Assembly (NCBI GenBank): GCA_965248685.1
Contig: CBDFKC010000004.1
Coordinates: forward strand, 744,001 to 808,000
Direction of reading: 5' to 3'
Source: VYFG01 sp965248685
GTDB taxonomy: Bacteria; Pseudomonadota; Gammaproteobacteria; Arenicellales; Poriferihabitantaceae
Length of the DNA: 64,000 nt
Under the pieces are notes generated by a model, which worked only from the letters and a program-made list of their open reading frames with translations, did no database searches and was not told the origin of the DNA. The stretch's first letter is position 1, and the number at the start of each line of letters is the position of its first letter. The position numbers and the translations under genes were made by a program. Shown here piece by piece: positions 58,122 through 64,000 of the stretch.

Positions 58122-58445
58122 TTACTCGGGCTGGACAAGCAGTATATAGATATCCTTTTCTATTACTTTGGTCTGATAAGTCGTTAGATCCACGGTCACC
58201 GGCGCGCCTTTTGCCTTTCCGGATTTGATATCAAAACAACCCTGATGTAGCGGGCATTCAATCAAGCCATCGATAACAAACCCATCCGAGAGACAGGCAT
58301 ATTCATGGGTGCAGATATCGCTGGAGGCGAAATATTCACCGGCTAAATTGAATAACGCGATTAATTCCTTGCCGACTTCAACCTGGATGAGGTCGTCCTC
58401 ATCTACCTCGTCAACGGCTGCTACTCGAATCCAATTTTCTGACAT
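58122..58445 (-). CDS. Rieske-type [2Fe-2S] ferredoxin
   Basis: 107-residue soluble electron carrier. The Rieske cluster ligands are C45-T-H47 (DICTHEYACL) and C64-P-L-H67 (IECPLHQGCFD). The size and sequence match ferredoxins of ring-hydroxylating dioxygenase systems and NirD-like subunits. No oxygenase or reductase partner is adjacent, so the redox partner is unknown. It lies downstream of an ABC exporter on the same strand and convergent with the SH3 protein. Confidence 0.93.
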   Translation of the reverse strand: MSENWIRVAAVDEVDEDDLIQVEVGKELIALFNLAGEYFASSDICTHEYACLSDGFVIDGLIECPLHQGCFDIKSGKAKGAPVTVDLTTYQTKVIEKDIYILLVQPE

Positions 58446-58489
58446 GTGGTAACTAAATAATTTAAATCAATGAGTGGGTGCAGCCGCGA

Positions 58490-60358
58490 CTATACCGTCC
58501 GACTATAGTCAAGAAAACCACCAGATTGGCGTGCCCACAAATCAGCGTACAAACCGCGTGCTTTAAGCAATTGTTGGTGGGTTCCCGATTCAATAATACT
58601 GCCCTGGTCCATGATGATTAACCGATCCATTTGTGCGATGGTGGATAATCGGTGAGCAATGGCGATCACGGTCTTGCCCTGCATCAAGCTGTACAAACTT
58701 TCCTGAATTGCTGACTCAACTTCAGAATCGAGCGCACTGGTGGCTTCATCAAGGATCAGTATGGGGGCATTCTTTAATAATACTCTGGCGATGGCGATGC
58801 GCTGGCGTTGTCCGCCAGATAATTTGACGCCGCGTTCCCCTACCTGGGCGTCATATCCTCGTAGTCCGTTCATATCTTCCAAATCCAGAATAAACTCATG
58901 GGCCTTGGCTTTTTTTGCGGCGGCAACGATATCATCATGGCTTGCGCCGACGCTGCCATAACGAATATTTTCATATACCGAGCGGTGCAATAGCGATGTG
59001 TCCTGGGTCACCATACCGATTTCTTCGCGCAAACTTTCCTGAGTGACTCGATAAATATTCTGATCGTCGATGAGAATTTTGCCTTTTTCCAGGTCATAGA
59101 AGCGCAGCAGAAGATTGACCAGAGTTGATTTGCCCGCACCAGAACGTCCCACCAGGCCAATTTTTTCACCGGATTCTACGGTCAGCGAAAAATCTTTGAT
59201 AATTCCTCCCTCTTCAAGCTGCTTGCCATAGTTAAAGCTAATTTGATCGAATTCGATCTTGCCGCCTTCAACCTTTATGCGATGGGACTCTGGGTCGTCG
59301 GTGATTGCGATATCCCGGGAGATGGTTTCTATGCCGTCCTGGATGACGCCGATATTTTCAAACAATCCGGATACCTCCCACATTATCCATTGCGACATGC
59401 CCTGCAGCCGCATCACCAGTCCCATTGCGAAAGCGATGGCGCCCACGGTTACCGCGTCTTGTTGCCACAGAAGAATTGAAGTGAATCCAACCAGAAACAT
59501 CAGTCCGGCATTCATCCAGTTCAGAATCACTGTGAGAAGGGTGGACAGACGCATCTGTCGATAGACGGTGTCGAGGAATATTTCCATTCCTTCCCGGGCA
59601 TATTCATCTTCCCCTCGGGCATGGGCAAACATCTTAACCGTAGTAATATTGGTATAGCTATCTACCACTCTGCCTGTGACCATGGAGCGCGCTTCCGCCT
59701 GCTCCATGGAAATTTGCCGCATTTTTGGAATGAAATAACGCAGAGTAAAAACGTATCCTGTCAACCACAATATCATGGGAGCAGTTAGCCGAATATCGCT
59801 GGTTCCAAATAGGATGATGGCGCCGGTAAAGTAAACTGTGACGTAGAGCAGTACTTCGGTGACTTTTATTACCGCGTCACGCACGCCTAGGGATGTCTGC
59901 ATCATCTTGGCCGCAACACGACCGGCGAAGTCGTTCTGGAAAAACTCGATACTCTGGCTCAACAGATAGCGATGGGCCTGCCAGCGTGTGCGCATAGCAA
60001 AATTACCCAGTAGCCCCTGGTGCACGATCGACTCGTAGATCAACTTAAGCCCAGGCAATACCAGGAGTACCAATATTGAGATGGCAATTAACTTGTTTTT
60101 GTAGGTTGGCCAAAAGGTGGCGCGGTCAGCCACCGTGAGCCAGTCCACCAGGTTACCGACAAATGAAAACAGATAGACTTCGATCAGTGAGATGATGATC
60201 GAAAATATTGAGCTGGCGACAATCAGAGGCCAGAATGGTTTGGCGTAATGGGCGACGAATCCACTCAGGGTATCCGGTGGTTTGGCGGGCTGATGCGATG
60301 GAAATGAAGGGCAGTAGCCTTCAAGCCAGGCATTAAAATTTAGCATCCACTGGGGCAC
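58490..60358 (-). CDS. ABC exporter with fused membrane and ATPase domains
   Basis: 622-residue half-size exporter of the lipid/multidrug type. Six hydrophobic helices occupy about 45-330, then the ATPase with Walker A GRSGAGKS (404-411), signature LSGGQRQRIAIAR, Walker B ILILDEATSALD and H-loop IAHRLS. The start is a GTG at 60358 with an ATG four codons in as alternative. Likely works as a homodimer in the inner membrane; substrate not readable. Confidence 0.92.
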   Translation of the reverse strand: MPQWMLNFNAWLEGYCPSFPSHQPAKPPDTLSGFVAHYAKPFWPLIVASSIFSIIISLIEVYLFSFVGNLVDWLTVADRATFWPTYKNKLIAISILVLLVLPGLKLIYESIVHQGLLGNFAMRTRWQAHRYLLSQSIEFFQNDFAGRVAAKMMQTSLGVRDAVIKVTEVLLYVTVYFTGAIILFGTSDIRLTAPMILWLTGYVFTLRYFIPKMRQISMEQAEARSMVTGRVVDSYTNITTVKMFAHARGEDEYAREGMEIFLDTVYRQMRLSTLLTVILNWMNAGLMFLVGFTSILLWQQDAVTVGAIAFAMGLVMRLQGMSQWIMWEVSGLFENIGVIQDGIETISRDIAITDDPESHRIKVEGGKIEFDQISFNYGKQLEEGGIIKDFSLTVESGEKIGLVGRSGAGKSTLVNLLLRFYDLEKGKILIDDQNIYRVTQESLREEIGMVTQDTSLLHRSVYENIRYGSVGASHDDIVAAAKKAKAHEFILDLEDMNGLRGYDAQVGERGVKLSGGQRQRIAIARVLLKNAPILILDEATSALDSEVESAIQESLYSLMQGKTVIAIAHRLSTIAQMDRLIIMDQGSIIESGTHQQLLKARGLYADLWARQSGGFLDYSRTV

Positions 60359-60449
60359 TTCGGGGAATTCAGGTCATCAATTTGCGCCGGACTATATCAG
60401 GCTGAAACCTATCTGCCCATAATTGCCGATTCAGGTTTATGGAGATTAG

Positions 60450-62954
60450 TCAGGCCCTCAGATTTCTCAGGGAATTCATAGGAGGTTCGCTTAGAATCTT
60501 GCGACTGCTATAGCTTCCCGCCAGCCCGATAAAAAAGGCCGACGCCAAAGGTACCAATATCCAGGCCCACCAGGTTGGTGAAAATTCCAATTCGAAAATC
60601 TGTTTATAAAGGGTCGCGTTGGTGATTTCCGCGCCGGCAACGCCGATTAACCCGGAAATAAATCCCATACTGGCAAATTCGCTCCATTGGTTGACACGCA
60701 GTAGCCGGCGATTAGCCCCCAGGGTCCGTATCAGCGCGCCTTCACGCAGGCGGTCATCCATGGTCGACTGAATCGCCGAAAGTGTGACAACAAATCCAGC
60801 GGCTAGAATAAAAAATAAAATGGCTTCCACCGCCATGCTGACCTGGGAGATGATGGACTTTACCTGATTCAGTATCGCATCAACTTCCAGCAAGGTAATC
60901 GATGGAAACTGCTCGAGCATTCCCACCAGGGTTTTTTTGCGGGCGGGCTCCAGATAGAAACTACTGAGCCAGGTTGTCGGCAACCGATCCAGCGCTCCAG
61001 GATTGAATACCATATAAAAATTCGGATTAAAGTTGTCCCATTTAACGCTGCGCAAACTGGTTACTTCGGCCTCCCAGTTTTGATCACCGGTGAAGAAAGT
61101 CAACTTATCACCGATATCTATAGATAATTTCTCGGCGAGTTCCGATTCCACCGAAACCACTTTAGTGTCGCCGCCAGGGCTATCCCACCAATCCCCCTCG
61201 AGTATTTGATTGTCCAGCGGAACCTCAGCAGACCAGGTGAGATTAAGTTCGCGACTCAGGCTCTCATTTCGGCGTTCCTCCTTGCTGACGTGCTCGGTGA
61301 CCGCAGTGCCGTTGATGCGAGTGAGGCGGCCCCTTACTACGGGGTAGAGCTGATCGGCTTTGAAATTATTCTCGCTGAGGAAGCGGTTAAAGTTTACGGT
61401 TTCACTGGTCTGAATATTGAGGACAAAGTGATTGGGCGCATTTTCCGGGATGGTGTCCTGCCAGTTGGAAATGAGTTCAGTGCGGAGAAATACAACGATC
61501 AGCATGGCCATGATAGTGAGACCAAATGCCATGGTCTGGGCGACGGCCTGGCGCCGCCGTCTGAGAAAATTTCGTATTCCTGAACGCAAACTTAAGGGCA
61601 CTTTGACCAGCCACTTGGAGATAAGTTGGAACAAACCATATATGCCCAGGGCCGCAATCACCAATACCACCAAACTGCCGGCAATTATACCGATCGTCAA
61701 TATTAGACTGCCGGTGTAGACCCACATCATTACGGCGATTAAACCAGCGGTGACCAGGTAAACCAATCGGGAAGAAAGAGGAAGGGGAGTCAGGTCCTGG
61801 CGTAAAACCCGTTGTGGAGAAACTGACTTTAGACGGAGAATTGATGGCAGGGTAAAGCCAAGCAGAACCACAAACGACAGAATCATCCCAGAGATCACCG
61901 GCTGCCAGCCTGGTTTGGGGATATTATCGGGAAGTAAATCGCCAACCGCGGCAAACAGCCCGGCCTGGGCGGCCCATCCGAGGATATTACCCAGCAGGCC
62001 CCCAATAAGGGCGAGCAGACAGAGTTGGATCAGATAAATTCCCAGGATATCATTTTGCCCACATCCGAGGCAGCGCAGCAATGCGCTGGTGTCATAATGT
62101 CGTTCGCTGTAATGACGCCCACTGTTGGCAATGGCAACCGCCGCCAGAAGCAGGGCGATCAGGCTGGCCAGTCCCATATATTGTTGTGCTTTGCTGAGTG
62201 CCCTGCTGACCGCAGGGCGATCATCGTCGAGGGTTCGTATCCGTTGTCCGGGCTCAATGTTTTTCTCCAGCCACCCCTTGAATTCGTCTATGGCGGCAGC
62301 TTCCCCGGAAAACAGGTGGCGAAACCATACCCGACTGCCCGGTTGAATAATTTCGGTTTTTGTCAGATCGGTATCATTGATCATAAGACGGGGATTGAAA
62401 CTATATAAATTGTTGCCCCGATCAGGCTCATAGGTCAGAATTTTGCGGGCAGTCAACGCGGTTTCTCCAATTCGAATCTTATCCCCCAGACTGATTCCAA
62501 GTGCGTGGAGCACCCTTGCTTCTACCCAGACATCGCCGGGTCTGGGTCCATGACGTAAGGATTTTTCAGGACCAAAAAGCTCTTCAGTAACTTTAAGACT
62601 GCCCTTTAAGGGATAATTGTTCCCTACCGATTTGACCGCAACCAGTAAGATGTCATCATCCGCATTTACTACGGTAAGAAAGTGATGAACCAGCGCCACC
62701 GTAATGCCAAGATCGATGGCTTTTTGCGGTACCGACGGCTTGGGCTCTCGACTACTCGATAACACCAGATCTCCGCCTATGATGTCATTTGCCCCAATGG
62801 CCATTGCCCTGCCGACGCGATCGGTGAAATGACCGATCGAGGTGTGACTGGCGATGGCGACCAGCAACGCCAGCAGCAGCACTGTGAGTTCGCCGCCTTT
62901 CCATTCGCGCCACAATAAGCGAGGTCCAAATCGGAGTTGCTGTTTAATGTTCAC
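60450..62954 (-). CDS. ybbP: YbbP-type FtsX-fold ABC transporter permease
   Basis: 834-residue inner-membrane protein with the ten-helix FtsX/MacB-like duplicated permease plan: one N-terminal helix, a large periplasmic domain, clustered helices around 260-480, a second periplasmic domain and the last helices near the C-terminus. It matches E. coli YbbP in length and context. Its start overlaps the ybbA stop by four bases (ATGA). YbbA-YbbP are thought to move lipids or lipoprotein-like cargo from the inner membrane, with TesA encoded next door; details are unproven. Confidence 0.9.
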   Translation of the reverse strand: MNIKQQLRFGPRLLWREWKGGELTVLLLALLVAIASHTSIGHFTDRVGRAMAIGANDIIGGDLVLSSSREPKPSVPQKAIDLGITVALVHHFLTVVNADDDILLVAVKSVGNNYPLKGSLKVTEELFGPEKSLRHGPRPGDVWVEARVLHALGISLGDKIRIGETALTARKILTYEPDRGNNLYSFNPRLMINDTDLTKTEIIQPGSRVWFRHLFSGEAAAIDEFKGWLEKNIEPGQRIRTLDDDRPAVSRALSKAQQYMGLASLIALLLAAVAIANSGRHYSERHYDTSALLRCLGCGQNDILGIYLIQLCLLALIGGLLGNILGWAAQAGLFAAVGDLLPDNIPKPGWQPVISGMILSFVVLLGFTLPSILRLKSVSPQRVLRQDLTPLPLSSRLVYLVTAGLIAVMMWVYTGSLILTIGIIAGSLVVLVIAALGIYGLFQLISKWLVKVPLSLRSGIRNFLRRRRQAVAQTMAFGLTIMAMLIVVFLRTELISNWQDTIPENAPNHFVLNIQTSETVNFNRFLSENNFKADQLYPVVRGRLTRINGTAVTEHVSKEERRNESLSRELNLTWSAEVPLDNQILEGDWWDSPGGDTKVVSVESELAEKLSIDIGDKLTFFTGDQNWEAEVTSLRSVKWDNFNPNFYMVFNPGALDRLPTTWLSSFYLEPARKKTLVGMLEQFPSITLLEVDAILNQVKSIISQVSMAVEAILFFILAAGFVVTLSAIQSTMDDRLREGALIRTLGANRRLLRVNQWSEFASMGFISGLIGVAGAEITNATLYKQIFELEFSPTWWAWILVPLASAFFIGLAGSYSSRKILSEPPMNSLRNLRA

Positions 62955-63640
62955 TGCTGAATTAACCTGCCGGAATCCATCCCGACCTTACTCCTACATC
63001 TTGCCGCCAGTACCTGGTCGTGGGTAACCAGAATCAGGGTCGTATTATTCTCTGCGTTTAATTCGAATAGCAAGTCCGCAACGATGTTTCCGGTGTCCGC
63101 GTCGAGGTTTCCGGTCGGTTCGTCGGCAAACAATATTGCTGGTCGGGTAATAAAAGCCCGTGCAATCGCAACCCGTTGCTGTTCCCCACCGGATAGTTGA
63201 CGGGGGTAATGGGTCATACGCTGACCCAGACCTACCCGACTGAGGATATCCTCGCCACGGTCCTGGGCGCTACCGTCGCCGAGGATTTCCAGGGGTAGTG
63301 TTACGTTTTCCAAAGCAGTCAAGTTTGGCAGTAACTGAAATGACTGAAATACGAATCCCACATATTGTCCCCGGATGGCTGCGCGCTGATCTTCATCAAG
63401 TTGGGTAATGTTTTGCCCGGCAATAACAATGTCGCCACTGGTAGGGAGGTCGAGTCCCGCCAGTAAACCGAGCAAGGTAGATTTACCTGATCCAGAGCTG
63501 CCGATCACCGCCAGGGTTTCTCCAGCGCCGACTGACAGAGAGATGTCGTGCAGAATTTGCAGGGGCTGCCCCGCCACATCGACAATCTTGTTTACGCGAC
63601 TCGCTTCAATCAGCGGATTTGAATCTTGCATTGAGTTCAT
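62951..63640 (-). CDS. ybbA: YbbA-type ABC transporter ATPase
   Basis: 229-residue ATPase of the LolD/MacB group. Walker A GSSGSGKS (47-54), signature LSGGEQQRVAIAR, Walker B ILFADEPTGNLD. Translationally coupled to ybbP and divergent from tesA, the conserved gammaproteobacterial arrangement. Confidence 0.94.
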   Translation of the reverse strand: MNSMQDSNPLIEASRVNKIVDVAGQPLQILHDISLSVGAGETLAVIGSSGSGKSTLLGLLAGLDLPTSGDIVIAGQNITQLDEDQRAAIRGQYVGFVFQSFQLLPNLTALENVTLPLEILGDGSAQDRGEDILSRVGLGQRMTHYPRQLSGGEQQRVAIARAFITRPAILFADEPTGNLDADTGNIVADLLFELNAENNTTLILVTHDQVLAARCRSKVGMDSGRLIQQ

Positions 63641-63727
63641 ACTGGGGCACAGCGGACAATGGAACGTAAGTTATAGTTATGCTGTCTACTTACTTGATTA
63701 CAAGCTACTGCCCTTATAACCAATCTA

Positions 63728-64000
63728 ATGATCCCTACAGACAACCGATTTATCCAAAAACTCCTCGTGCTATTAGTCTTGGCTATGGCCCCGGGTTTCA
63801 GCGGAGCCAATACAACGATCTTGCTAATCGGAGACAGTTTAAGTTCCGGCTTTGGGTTGGATGGTCCCGGCTGGGTTGCCCAGGCCAACCAGCTGCTGGC
63901 GGGGCGGGGTAACGCGGTGAAAATTATTAACGACAGCATCAGTGGGGATACCTCAGCCGGTGGCGTGTCGAGGATTCGCGATGGTATCGAGCGGATAGAT
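63728..64000 (+). CDS. tesA: Acyl-CoA thioesterase I / lysophospholipase TesA (3' end outside window)
   Basis: The first 91 residues of an exported SGNH-type esterase. An N-terminal signal peptide (LLVLLVLAMAPGFSGA) is followed by the catalytic GDSLSSGFG block and the second conserved block NDSISGDTSAGG. The ATG at 63728 is the only sensible start; the gene leaves the window in frame. Divergent from ybbA with 87 bases between the starts, holding both promoters. Confidence 0.93.
   Translation, partial: MIPTDNRFIQKLLVLLVLAMAPGFSGANTTILLIGDSLSSGFGLDGPGWVAQANQLLAGRGNAVKIINDSISGDTSAGGVSRIRDGIERID

Overview
The window comes from a gammaproteobacterial chromosome of roughly balanced base composition. 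Evidence is a complete rRNA operon with a gammaproteobacterial 16S (16S, tRNA-Ile(GAT), tRNA-Ala(TGC), 23S, 5S), housekeeping proteins that read closest to this class (PyrC, PriA, UbiA, RecG, AnmK, long-form IlvC) and the tesA/ybbA/ybbP arrangement at the right end. I cannot place it to order or genus from sequence alone.

Layout. 1-15.3 kb is core: the end of ppiD, then pyrC, priA, a Nudix hydrolase, ubiA, recG and ridA on the minus strand, a DUF898 membrane protein and an M48 protease on the plus strand, then anmK and a MepM-like M23 endopeptidase. Between priA and the Nudix gene lies an AT-rich gap with three consensus DnaA boxes, an origin-like site. 15.3-22.1 kb is the rRNA operon with its promoter; its internal spacer carries a 162-bp tandem duplication. 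Behind the 5S gene are decayed tandem copies of the 5S tail plus terminator. One of these received an IS21-family element, whose istA was in turn split by an IS66-family element; both insertions still have perfect 8-bp target duplications.

27.6-41 kb is an accessory zone with many damaged genes: an AT-rich membrane-anchored P-loop ATPase of unknown function, a UspA protein, a chimera of an ABC-exporter membrane domain with the C-terminal half of a zinc alcohol dehydrogenase, two paralogous secreted proteins, pyroglutamyl peptidase, a YCII gene with an in-frame TAG, a secreted beta-propeller/thrombospondin-type-3 protein split by an 8-bp tandem duplication, a dienelactone-hydrolase-like gene with an in-frame TAA, and a membrane AraC-type regulator.

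42.6-51.2 kb is the most interesting part: a compact minus-strand run of six genes encoding a secreted animal-type heme peroxidase/fatty-acid-dioxygenase-like protein (it keeps the Tyr-x-x-His arrangement of the cyclooxygenase/alpha-dioxygenase group), two catalase-like heme proteins, a DyP peroxidase and two uncharacterised proteins. A perfect CRP-type palindrome sits upstream. I read it as a candidate lipid-hydroperoxide (oxylipin-type) pathway; this is inference. A DUF3179 gene follows it.

51.5-64 kb returns to core-like genes: a GcvT-family protein, ilvC, a ModF-like double ATPase, a Sel1/SH3 secreted protein, a Rieske ferredoxin, an ABC exporter, and the ybbP-ybbA transporter divergent from tesA, which runs off the window.
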